From Isosphaeraceae bacterium (GTDB lineage: Bacteria > Planctomycetota > Planctomycetia > Isosphaerales > Isosphaeraceae): DNA of 34,688 nucleotides. The stretch covers positions 1 to 34,688 of the forward strand of contig JANXSY010000118.1 in the NCBI GenBank assembly GCA_025356435.1, written 5' to 3'. The notes under the pieces are model-generated. The model worked only from the letters and a program-made list of their open reading frames with translations. It was not told where the DNA came from and made no database searches. The position numbers and the translations under genes are program-made. Shown here piece by piece: positions 1-7,707 of this stretch. The first letter of the stretch is position 1; each line of letters begins with the position of its first letter.

Positions 1-2599
1 CGCTCGTCAGCAGCGACACCGCGATCCCGCTCCCCGAGGACCCGTTCTTGAGCGCCTGGAGCCCCGCCGCGTTTGAGGCCGGGTCGATCGCACGGCCGAG
101 GATGTCTTGGTACAGGGCGGATAGATAACCCGCGTTGGTGTTGTTCCCGAAGTGGACGAAGTATTCTTGCGAACCGTAGAGCGATGCTTCGAGCTTCTGG
201 ATTGTCCCGCCCGACCTCAAGAACGCGATGCCTTGGGTCAGGCCCGTCCCTTCGGGAGCGCGACGTAGGACCGTCGCATAAGCCTGATTCACGAGCGTGG
301 CGCGGTATTCGTCGTTGCTCTGGAGGGCCTGGACGGTCTGCGTGGTCGACTGGCCGCCGTTCAACAGGGCGCGAACGGCCGCTAGCCCCCCGGCGTCGCC
401 GGGCCGACCGAGCAGGTCGACATACGCCTGCGCCCCCCACTGATTGATGACGACGTCGGAGCCGTGGGCGTTCTGATAATACTCGGGCGAAGCGGCGAGG
501 ATCGAGATCAAGTCTTCGTCCCGACCCCCGTTGGAGAGGATGCTCACCATATTGGTCAGCGTCGCCGAGTCGGGAGATCGCTTCAAGAGGCCCTGGAAGA
601 GGCTCGTCGCGGTCGCGGTGAACCCTTCCTGGCTCTGAAGGATGATGTAGACGACCGTCTGGGGCGCTGCACCGGAGTTCAGGAACGAGAGGTATTTCGC
701 CTGGCCGTTCGGGTCGATCGGGCGATGGAGGAGGTCTGGATAGATGGCGACGAGGAATGACGTGTTCGTCCCGCCGTGCAAGGCAAAATACTCGCCCGAA
801 CCCGCGAGGATCGACCGGAGTTGCTCATCGGTGTGATTCAGGAGATAGTTTGCGCCGATGGTCAGTGCGCTGGCCTCGGGCGTCCGATGGAGAAGCGTCT
901 GGTAGGCCGTCCGCACGACGTTCTGACGATACTCCGCCGTCGTGAGGATGCCAGTGACGACCTGGCTACGTCCGTTCGGCTGGGTGGCCACCGCCGTCCA
1001 TGTGTCAAATGCCAACTGATCGGCGGGCCGGCCGAGGAGGTCGATGTAGAGCTGATTGACAAAGGCGGCGGCCGGAGTCGCGCGGCCGGAGGTGTCGATC
1101 ACGAGCGTCGGCGTCATCGGGGCCGACATCGCGCTCGTGTTGCCCGCGATATCGGTCTCGTTCGCCGTTATCTGATAGCGGCCGTCGCCGAGTGTATTTG
1201 ACTGGAGCGCATACTGGCCGACGAACTGGACCGGCCCCTGCGCGACCGGCTGGCCGTTGGCGAAGAGCTGGACCGTGTCGTTAATTTCGCCCGAGCCGAA
1301 GAACTGCGGAGTGGTCGCCCGGGTGAATCGATCGGTGCTGGAGAATCCAGTGTCGGACGAGGGGAAGAGGATCGGAACCCCTGGGGCCGGGGCAGAAGTC
1401 TTGATGACGAGCGTGGGGGAAAGCGGGGCCGAGGCGCTGCTAAAGATCCCCGAGCCGTCGGTCTGCACGACCGTGACGGTATAGGACCCGTCGGCGAGCG
1501 GGGCCAGAGAGTTATCGGGGCGGATCGTCCCGATCTGGATCGAATAGTTCCCCGAGTTGTCAGCCTTGCCCTGGCCAACGATGACGCCGTTGGCCGTCAC
1601 TAGGATGTTCGCGTTCGAGAGCGCGGTGCCCTGGATCACGGGTGTGGAGACGTTGGTGATGTGGTCGGAGTTCGAGACTCCCGAGTCGCTCGACGCCGCG
1701 AGCGTCGGCGCGGGCGGGGCGGAGAGCGTCGAAGAGGCGAGGCCGATCACGGTGGTCGAGCCGGTGCCGATCGTGCCGATCTTCGTCGCGGTACCGCTTG
1801 AGAGATTGACGGTGAAGAGCGCGGGAAGCTGGCCCGGGACTGCCAGCGTCGCGTAGGCGACGTTCGTCGACCCGATGATGTCGAAGCCGACTGTGTCCGT
1901 GATATTCACGCCGAGCAGGCCGACCGTCACGAGCTGGCCCGAATTGGGAGAGGTGGGGAATCCTCCCGCAGACCCGAGTCGGACCAGGATATCGAGCGCC
2001 GGGTCAATCCCGTAAACGGTCGTCGAAGACGCGCCGGGCGCATTGTTCGTATGAGAGATCGCGACGAGGTCTGGCGAGGCGGCCATGTTCGGATCGCCCG
2101 TCGCGTAGGTGAACATCGCGTCGGTTTGCAGGACGGCCCCCGTCGTCGGGCTCAGACGCAGGTTCTGCCCCGAGTCGTCGGCGAGTCGGACGATGTCGGT
2201 GACCGGGTTGGTGCTGATCGAGAACCGAGATCCGACGATCGTCGGCGTGAACGCCGTCTGCGAGATGGCGGTCGCTAAGCCCGTGGTCAGCTTGATCGAA
2301 TAGAGATGGCTGCTGTTCCCGAGGCCCACCAACGCACCCGTCGAGGGGCGGTTGGTGATCGAGACGATCGACTCGCCTGTCGGCAGCCCGGTGATCGGGA
2401 TCGTATTCTGGATCGTCGCCGGGGTCGAGCTATCGAAGGTGATGAGGCTATTGGAATTCGTGAGCCCGATCAGGGTCGTCAACAGCGCACGCGATTCGAG
2501 CCCTTCCACGTTGGGCCGGCTCGACCTGCGACGCCCACATCCGACCATCCGGGCGTCTTGACTCGTCCTGAAACCGAGATCGCGAGAGCGGTGTGACAT
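1..2599 (-). CDS. Giant secreted surface protein: LEPR-xLL-like N-terminus, DUF4394, two Ig-like domains, DUF4214 repeats (C-terminus cut by window)
   Basis: The reading frame is open from an ATG at 2599 to the window edge, giving 866 visible residues with the C-terminus missing. GGAG sits 7 nt before the ATG. Residues 34-40 read LESRALL, resembling the LEPR-xLL motif found at the N-terminus of many planctomycete exported giants. Residues about 42-290 match DUF4394 (LITFDSSTPA, SGQNLRLSPTTGAV, VYGIDPALDILV), a predicted beta-propeller-like domain. Residues about 295-400 and 400-500 are two Ig-like domains, each ending in a TLVI(K/D)TS-type strand. From about residue 500 onward there are DUF4214-type repeats with the core xxYxxLLGRPxD. 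The likely role is a cell-surface or extracellular structural or adhesion protein; no catalytic site is visible. Export by this N-terminus is known by association only. Confidence 0.85.
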   Translation of the reverse strand, partial: MSHRSRDLGFRTSQDARMVGCGRRRSSRPNVEGLESRALLTTLIGLTNSNSLITFDSSTPATIQNTIPITGLPTGESIVSITNRPSTGALVGLGNSSHLYSIKLTTGLATAISQTAFTPTIVGSRFSISTNPVTDIVRLADDSGQNLRLSPTTGAVLQTDAMFTYATGDPNMAASPDLVAISHTNNAPGASSTTVYGIDPALDILVRLGSAGGFPTSPNSGQLVTVGLLGVNITDTVGFDIIGSTNVAYATLAVPGQLPALFTVNLSSGTATKIGTIGTGSTTVIGLASSTLSAPPAPTLAASSDSGVSNSDHITNVSTPVIQGTALSNANILVTANGVIVGQGKADNSGNYSIQIGTIRPDNSLAPLADGSYTVTVVQTDGSGIFSSASAPLSPTLVIKTSAPAPGVPILFPSSDTGFSSTDRFTRATTPQFFGSGEINDTVQLFANGQPVAQGPVQFVGQYALQSNTLGDGRYQITANETDIAGNTSAMSAPMTPTLVIDTSGRATPAAAFVNQLYIDLLGRPADQLAFDTWTAVATQPNGRSQVVTGILTTAEYRQNVVRTAYQTLLHRTPEASALTIGANYLLNHTDEQLRSILAGSGEYFALHGGTNTSFLVAIYPDLLHRPIDPNGQAKYLSFLNSGAAPQTVVYIILQSQEGFTATATSLFQGLLKRSPDSATLTNMVSILSNGGRDEDLISILAASPEYYQNAHGSDVVINQWGAQAYVDLLGRPGDAGGLAAVRALLNGGQSTTQTVQALQSNDEYRATLVNQAYATVLRRAPEGTGLTQGIAFLRSGGTIQKLEASLYGSQEYFVHFGNNTNAGYLSALYQDILGRAIDPASNAAGLQALKNGSSGSGIAVSLLTS
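2..1110 (-). repeat. Array of seven visible DUF4214-type repeats
   Basis: Within the surface protein the motif (A/V)(Y/F)xx(L/V)LxRxP(D/E) recurs about every 45-55 residues. The copies seen are QLYIDLLGRPAD, TAYQTLLHRTPE, AIYPDLLHRPID, SLFQGLLKRSPD, QAYVDLLGRPGD, QAYATVLRRAPE and LYQDILGRAID. Each is followed by an (S/N)xEYxxxx-type segment. The array continues past the window edge, so the total number is unknown. Confidence 0.75.
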
Positions 2600-2682
2600 C
2601 GTGTATCTCCTGGTGCGGCGGTCCCCGAGTTCGTCAGCGGTGAATCGGGTTTGTTCCGAGCCAAGAATACCCTAGGTGCATG

Positions 2683-2723
2683 CAGTTTGCGACCCCCCCC
2701 GCCTTCCTGGTTCACGCAAACTG
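2683..2723. repeat. 9-bp perfect inverted repeat between two minus-strand genes
   Basis: CAGTTTGCG (2683-2691) and CGCAAACTG (2715-2723) are perfect inverted copies separated by 23 nt that include an eight-C tract. The repeat lies 6 nt beyond the stop of the NicO-type gene and about 85 nt upstream of the surface-protein start. There is no T-run after the stem on either strand, so it is not a standard intrinsic terminator. An operator or a transcript-stabilising hairpin are alternatives. Confidence 0.45.
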
Positions 2724-2728
2724 TCGCT

Positions 2729-4042
2729 TCATGTCATAAGAATCAACCCACCAATCAATGCAAGCAGGCATCCACTCAGTAATCCCAGGGCCTTCCCCCA
2801 TCGGCGATCAGCGCGTGTCTGACGCTGGAGGCGCATCGCCAGCAGGCCGACGGTCACGAGCACGAGCCCCATTCCGAGGCTAAAGGCCGCCAGTAGGACC
2901 AATCCGAGGCCGACCCGACCGACGGCCGTGGCGACGACGAGCAGACCCACCGCATCCCAGCAAGGGACCATTCCCGAGGCGAGACCGAGGCCAAGCAAGC
3001 CCGAGGTTGACAGGTCGGGCCGGGGGGCCTCGTCGGGTGCCATTGTGCCGGAATCCCCAAGATGCCGTCCGAGTCGCCAGAGGCCGATGGCCGCTAGCCA
3101 GAGACCTGAAGCGCGGAGGACCAGCGTATTCCAGGCCGGGAAGTCGGTGGCCCCCGTGGTCCAAAGGACGACCGCGAGGGCCGCCACGCTCGATAGGTGC
3201 CCGACGGTCGCCGCGAGGCCGAGCAAGAGCCCGCGTGACCGCGATCCCCCCGGTCCGAGCGAACCGGCCGCGATCAGGCTCTTGCCATGGCCAGGCTGGA
3301 TCGAGTGGGCGATCCCGAGAAAAAAGGCGAGTGCGCAGAGTTGCGGCCAGGCCGTCGTTCGCGCCCGGTTGAGGAGGACGGACAGGCCGAACGTGGATCG
3401 GGCTCGTTCCCTGGAGACAGCCGGCTCGATAGGAGCCGTTGGTTGCGTCTCGCCCCCCGGACGATACTCCACGCTCACCTGCTTCGTCCGTCGTTCCTCC
3501 GCAGGCGAGAGCTGCCAGGTCGGAACCGGCCGGATCATCTCGACATCGCCAAGCGGCGCATCGCCGATGATCTCCACCCCAGCACGCCCGCGAATTGCCA
3601 GCCGACTCGTTCCCTCGCTCGCTGCGTAGTTGGAGTCGATCAGCCGAAGCTTGCCCTGCTCGGGAATCTCCGCTCCAACGTGAAAAGTGTAGCGCGGATG
3701 ATCCTCGACCGTGAGGTCATACCCTTGGAACGTCAGCTCGACGGGCTCGCCATCGACGGTGAGAACGAACCCCCGCGCGTTCAGGGGGCCGGTCTCCGTC
3801 CCGTAGCGCGCGAACCAGGCGAGTCGATCGCCCTCGGGCAACGCGCCGATCAGGGCGCGCAAGTCTTGAGTCAGGGTCAGCTCGGAAAGGCTGACCTCGT
3901 AGTCGACCCGAATCCGTCCCGGCCAGACCTCGACCTGGATCGATCGATCGACGCGAGCATTGGGAATGTCGTGCGCTCGGGCCGACCCCACCCAGAGAGG
4001 GGCAAGCAACGCCAACATCACCCATGTCGGACGGAAACGCAT
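2729..4042 (-). CDS. NicO/RcnA-type nickel-cobalt exporter with large extracytoplasmic N-terminal domain
   Basis: 437 residues. Residues 1-23 form a signal peptide ending SARA, so the mature protein would start with His-Asp. Residues about 25-215 are a beta-rich extracytoplasmic domain. The C-terminal half (about 230-437) is a multi-span membrane domain of the NicO family. It carries HSIQPGHGKS (246-255), equivalent to the metal-binding HxxxxGHxK motif of the first helix, and GMVPCWDA (357-364) where relatives have a PCP-type motif. The family moves Ni2+ or Co2+ across the inner membrane, usually outward. The substrate here is inferred. The long N-terminal domain and the PCW variant are less usual. 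It is last in the minus-strand run, 28 nt after the receiver-domain gene. Confidence 0.8.
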   Translation of the reverse strand: MRFRPTWVMLALLAPLWVGSARAHDIPNARVDRSIQVEVWPGRIRVDYEVSLSELTLTQDLRALIGALPEGDRLAWFARYGTETGPLNARGFVLTVDGEPVELTFQGYDLTVEDHPRYTFHVGAEIPEQGKLRLIDSNYAASEGTSRLAIRGRAGVEIIGDAPLGDVEMIRPVPTWQLSPAEERRTKQVSVEYRPGGETQPTAPIEPAVSRERARSTFGLSVLLNRARTTAWPQLCALAFFLGIAHSIQPGHGKSLIAAGSLGPGGSRSRGLLLGLAATVGHLSSVAALAVVLWTTGATDFPAWNTLVLRASGLWLAAIGLWRLGRHLGDSGTMAPDEAPRPDLSTSGLLGLGLASGMVPCWDAVGLLVVATAVGRVGLGLVLLAAFSLGMGLVLVTVGLLAMRLQRQTRADRRWGKALGLLSGCLLALIGGLILMT

Positions 4043-4070
4043 CGGCGTTGACCGCCGTGGTGTGACGGTC

Positions 4071-4451
4071 TCAATAGAATTTCGTCAAGGCTCGCGTGAC
4101 GACGTACATCACGAGGTTCCGGCTCACCGGCTTGGCGAGGACGCAGAAGGCTTGCGCTGAGAGAGCTTTGCGGAGCAACTGGTCGTCGAACTCGGCAGAG
4201 ACCAAGATCATGGGAAGGACGCCCTTGATCTGGCGGAGGATCGCCATTGTTTCAAGGCCGGTCAGACGGGGGAGATGCATATCCATCAGGGCGAGGTGGA
4301 CATCGTTCTGCTGGACGATGTCGATCGCCTGTTCACCGCTTTCGGCGAGCAGGGTGCGATATCCCGCCGGCTCAAAGATGTCACGAAACGTCTCCCGAAC
4401 AGCGGGATCGTCGTCGGTGATCAATATCGAGTAGGGATGGTCGAGAGTCAT
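4071..4451 (-). CDS. Stand-alone response-regulator receiver domain
   Basis: 126 residues, almost exactly one CheY-like receiver domain with no output domain. The acidic cluster is D13-D14-D15, the phospho-acceptor is D57 (LALMDMHLP), the switch Ser is S85 (ILVSAE) and the conserved Lys is K107 (LAKPVS). All functional residues are present, so it should be phosphorylated by a histidine kinase encoded elsewhere, and it would act by protein-protein contact or in a phosphorelay. The alpha4-beta5-alpha5 face contains an unusual AQAFCVLAKP stretch. There is a 213-bp gap upstream with AT-rich stretches near 4573-4590 but no convincing promoter. The partner kinase is not in this window. Confidence 0.9.
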   Translation of the reverse strand: MTLDHPYSILITDDDPAVRETFRDIFEPAGYRTLLAESGEQAIDIVQQNDVHLALMDMHLPRLTGLETMAILRQIKGVLPMILVSAEFDDQLLRKALSAQAFCVLAKPVSRNLVMYVVTRALTKFY

Positions 4452-4664
4452 GCAAGCGACGATCTGCGTCAGTTGTTCTGTGACCGATCAATCTTAAGTT
4501 GATCAATAGACATGCAACTCCCGGGCCTATCGAAAGATTTTGCAGTCACCGCCTCGAACTTATTGACCCAAGCTTATACTGGATAATAGTTAGCTCCAAA
4601 TCTAATTCGACCTCGTGTGGGTTTGCTATTCGACCGATCTCGACGTGTGGAGTCGAAATGGCAG

Positions 4665-5828
4665 TCAACGACGGAGGGGAGTGGCGGTCGTTTTGGCACC
4701 GTCGCCGGTGGATCGGGCGAGGCGACCCATGAGTCCGGTCGAAGATCCCCACCGACGGCCGGGGTCGAAAGCGTCGTTCGAGGCGAGTTCGGACGGGTTC
4801 GGGATGATGTCGCTGAAGATATAGCGTTCGAGGAGATCGCCCGACTTGGCGCTCGCTTCGACCACCGTCGGGAAACAAGTCTCGACATCGACGAACACGA
4901 TCCAGCGCTCCCCCTTTGGCGTCTCTCGGGTCAACTTGTAGCAGGGTCGGCCGACGAGCGCGGGGGTCTCGATCCCCTCGTAGGCATTCCGCGACGCCAG
5001 GTCGGCGGAGGCCATGTCGCGTTCGATCTGGAGGAGGATCGTGTCAAAGCCCGCCTCCGTGATCGGGTGGCGGCTGTTCCGCATCACGAGCGGATTATTG
5101 GGGGAGAGCGAGAGGGTCGGTACGGGGATGAGCGAATTCGCCGTGTGGACGTACATCATCCCGCTCGGGTCGTTCGAGGAAAAGATGACTTCACGCCCCT
5201 TGTGTGCTCCGGAGGGCCATTCGAGCCGGATGGCTTTAGGCTCGCGACGGATCGAGAGAAGGACGTCTTCGGCCGGCTGGAGCACGTCGCCAACCCGTTC
5301 CTGGCGGTTGATATGGACCTGATAGCTCGACAAGGAGCCGAGCTTGGCCTTCGCCTTCGCGACGACACCTCTTCCGTCGACCGGAGTTTGAGCCTGCGGC
5401 TGGTCCTCACGTGCCGTGGCCGAGGCGAGGGGCGTCGAGACCGGCGGCGCAAGGGTCACGGCAAACGGGGGAGCTGCCTCTTCGGTTGGTGCGTAAAGAC
5501 CGGATCGCGAGGGGCGGGCGCCGGTTCTCACCGTCGTCTTCGCCTTCTCCAAGCCCGACTCGCCGTCCGCCAGTGCCTCGCCCGGCTTGGTCTGAAGGTC
5601 AGGCGTCTCGGAGAGCTTGGGCTTGTCGCGAGGTGCCGGCTGGTGGGCCGAAAGATAGGGGTCGTTCGCTGGTTGCAACAGGGGGTCGGACTTCGAAGAC
5701 CCGAGATGGCGGAGACTGCGAAGCTCAGAGCATCCCATCATGCTCGCGGCGATAAGGCCGAGGCCGAGGATGTGGGGCATCCCAATACGAATCATTGAAA
5801 TCGAATCGCGATCCTTCGCCAGTCGCAT
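4665..5828 (-). CDS. DUF1571 domain lipoprotein
   Basis: 387 residues from the ATG at 5828, chosen because it gives a compact lipoprotein signal and follows a G-rich stretch about 10 nt upstream. The frame stays open to another possible start at 5918. The N-terminus has a hydrophobic stretch ending ASMMGC, a plausible but imperfect lipobox, with the modified Cys at residue 33. A low-complexity Pro/Ala/Lys-rich linker follows to about residue 165. The C-terminal half matches DUF1571: VVAKAKAKLGSLSSYQVHI, a QERVGD motif, LxIRREPKAIRLEW, and HPITEAGFDTIL. DUF1571 proteins are common in planctomycetes and fold like outer-membrane lipoprotein carriers (LolA/LolB-like), so lipid or lipoprotein handling is possible but unproven. 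Confidence 0.82.
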   Translation of the reverse strand: MRLAKDRDSISMIRIGMPHILGLGLIAASMMGCSELRSLRHLGSSKSDPLLQPANDPYLSAHQPAPRDKPKLSETPDLQTKPGEALADGESGLEKAKTTVRTGARPSRSGLYAPTEEAAPPFAVTLAPPVSTPLASATAREDQPQAQTPVDGRGVVAKAKAKLGSLSSYQVHINRQERVGDVLQPAEDVLLSIRREPKAIRLEWPSGAHKGREVIFSSNDPSGMMYVHTANSLIPVPTLSLSPNNPLVMRNSRHPITEAGFDTILLQIERDMASADLASRNAYEGIETPALVGRPCYKLTRETPKGERWIVFVDVETCFPTVVEASAKSGDLLERYIFSDIIPNPSELASNDAFDPGRRWGSSTGLMGRLARSTGDGAKTTATPLRR

Positions 5829-5942
5829 TGTGGATGGTCCCCCCCAGGGGAGTGGCCGAGTTCCCCGGCGCGGGGAAAAGTCGACCAAACAGTTATCAGA
5901 ATTGAGTGAGTCGCACAAGGGAACTCGCGCCCTCGGCCAGCC

Positions 5943-7646
5943 TCAGCCCGCCACGTTCTCGGGCTCGCCTCGGAAGGTGAACCCTTTGATCGCTTCGAGG
6001 TCCGAAAGTAAGCACGGCTGCTTATATTGTTCGACGGTTCCCCCGCTGTGGGCGAGCCGTCGTTGCTGGAAATCGGCCCACGAGCCCGCAGGGAGTCGGC
6101 GTATGCGAATCGGGTTGAGTCTGAGGGTCTCGCGGCGGTTTTCGTATTCGAGATTGACTTTGCTGAGTTCGGCCTCGACTCGACCTTCCAGTTGGCCTTG
6201 GACCCCCTCGCCTCGCAGGTCGGCCTCCTCGATCAACATGCTGTAATACGGAGGCTCGCCCCACGTCGGCAGCAGGATGAACGACGTGAGCTTGAGTCCC
6301 ATCGACGTCTGTGCGGCGTTGACGGCGGCGACGACCTGGAATTCCGAAAGCTTCTCCCCCGCCATGCTGGAGAAGTGCGCCCCTTTGTTGAGGAAAATCA
6401 GGAGCGGGGCACGGCCGTGGAAGCCGACGCACTCGACGAGATCATGGATGTGGTAGCGATAGAGGCCGCCGCCCGTGGTCGGCAGGATGAAATACCGTCG
6501 GCCTTCGATCAGTTCGGTCGCCTCGACGGTCTCGGGCTGTTCGGCGTCCCCCTGCTCTTCGGGGATGAACTCAAAGTAATGGTGCTGGATGTCAAGGACG
6601 CCGGCCGGAGTGTTGTCTTCGATCGGGATCGTGAATCGGCCCTCGGACGCGATCAACCCGATGTCGCGAATCGGCTTGTCGCCGAAGAACTCGGGATAGC
6701 TACGAAGGTAGGCCCCCATCGTGCCGCCGGTCCAGTTGGCGACGAATTGGAGGTCGGGCCAGTAGTCGCGCGGCAGGAGTCTCCCGGTCCGCTCGACGAT
6801 CGCTTCGAGCCGCCTCGAGGCGCGTCGGCGAGGGCGACGAGTGCGGAGATGGATCGCGTCCCGGACCTCGCGCGGGATCGACCATTTCGGGTCGATCGTG
6901 CCGTCGCGGATGTCGCGGATCAGCGTCTCTTTCTCGCGGTCGCCGAGCCGGGCGATGGCGAGGATCGTGCTTGGGTTAGCGGCGATGATCGTGCCGAGGT
7001 CTCGATGGACCGAGTTGCGGAGCGCGACGTAATACTTCGACTCGATGTCCTTGATCCGCGACGCGGCGGCGGGCATGCAATAGGTCATCCGCACGAGCGG
7101 ATTCTGCATGTGCGAGGTCAGCCCCGTGATCGCCCCGCACGGGATTCCAGCCGAGGTGTAGTTCTCGCGCCAGTCGCTCGCGAGCTGAAGGATTGGCTTC
7201 ATCCCACGCTCGAGCATTCCGGGGTGGGCGTCGAACGCCGTGATTCCCCAGATTAACCAACCGGTGCGATAGTCGTTGAGGGATTCGCGAGTGATCGGGA
7301 TCGTCTTGGGCCGGTTGGTCGTCCCGGAGGTCATCGCGAACATCAGCACTTCGGTGCCGCGACCGAAGAGGGCGTTTGTCTCACCTTGCCGCACGCGGTC
7401 GATGTATGGCTCATGTTCGGTATAGCCTCGAATCGGCACGCGGCGGCGAAAATCTTCCGGCGAGCGGATCTCGTCGAAGTGATGATCTCGGCCGAACTGG
7501 CTGTCGGCGTGGCGTGCGATCCGGCGCAGAAGAAGTTGACGTTGTACGTCCCCCGCGCGATGGGTCTGGGCGAGGAACGCCCGGGCCAATCGCCTGGAAC
7601 GCTGGATCAGCGGGAACCCCGCGTATTTGCGGATGAGATAGAGCAT
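5943..7646 (-). CDS. GH3-family acyl-acid amido synthetase
   Basis: 567 residues, the usual length for the GH3 family of the adenylating superfamily. These enzymes activate a carboxylic acid with ATP and transfer it to an amino acid. The ATP-binding motif TSGTTNRPKTIP is at about 106-117. An IASEGRF segment matches the second adenylation motif. YRYHIHDLVEC, late in the large domain, corresponds to the third motif, where plant enzymes have YRxGD. A small C-terminal domain follows from about residue 430, starting after the FLNKGAHFSSMAGEKLSE segment. Plant members conjugate jasmonate or auxin; substrates of bacterial members are mostly unknown. It lies 61 nt downstream of an alpha/beta hydrolase and near a ketosynthase cluster, so its acyl substrate may come from that cluster (inference). 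Confidence 0.88.
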   Translation of the reverse strand: MLYLIRKYAGFPLIQRSRRLARAFLAQTHRAGDVQRQLLLRRIARHADSQFGRDHHFDEIRSPEDFRRRVPIRGYTEHEPYIDRVRQGETNALFGRGTEVLMFAMTSGTTNRPKTIPITRESLNDYRTGWLIWGITAFDAHPGMLERGMKPILQLASDWRENYTSAGIPCGAITGLTSHMQNPLVRMTYCMPAAASRIKDIESKYYVALRNSVHRDLGTIIAANPSTILAIARLGDREKETLIRDIRDGTIDPKWSIPREVRDAIHLRTRRPRRRASRRLEAIVERTGRLLPRDYWPDLQFVANWTGGTMGAYLRSYPEFFGDKPIRDIGLIASEGRFTIPIEDNTPAGVLDIQHHYFEFIPEEQGDAEQPETVEATELIEGRRYFILPTTGGGLYRYHIHDLVECVGFHGRAPLLIFLNKGAHFSSMAGEKLSEFQVVAAVNAAQTSMGLKLTSFILLPTWGEPPYYSMLIEEADLRGEGVQGQLEGRVEAELSKVNLEYENRRETLRLNPIRIRRLPAGSWADFQQRRLAHSGGTVEQYKQPCLLSDLEAIKGFTFRGEPENVAG

Positions 7647-7707
7647 CGTGTTCGGCGATCCGTCGTCGATCGACCGACCCAGTCGGCGGCTGACGCCGAA
7701 GGGTCGA

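Noticed and set aside
4560..4600. AT-rich boxes (TATTAT, TATAAG, TAATAG) as a promoter of the receiver-domain gene
   Set aside because: No -35 with correct spacing on the minus strand; the better plus-strand combination has a 15-nt spacer and no gene downstream.
4617..5798. Long plus-strand frame opposite the DUF1571 lipoprotein
   Set aside because: Codon-shadow of the real gene in GC-rich DNA: low-complexity Arg/Gly/Asp composition, no recognisable domain, and the opposite strand encodes a clear family.
6027..7256. 409-codon plus-strand frame opposite the GH3 gene
   Set aside because: The opposite strand carries the complete GH3 motifs over its full length; this frame has no signature and is a shadow.
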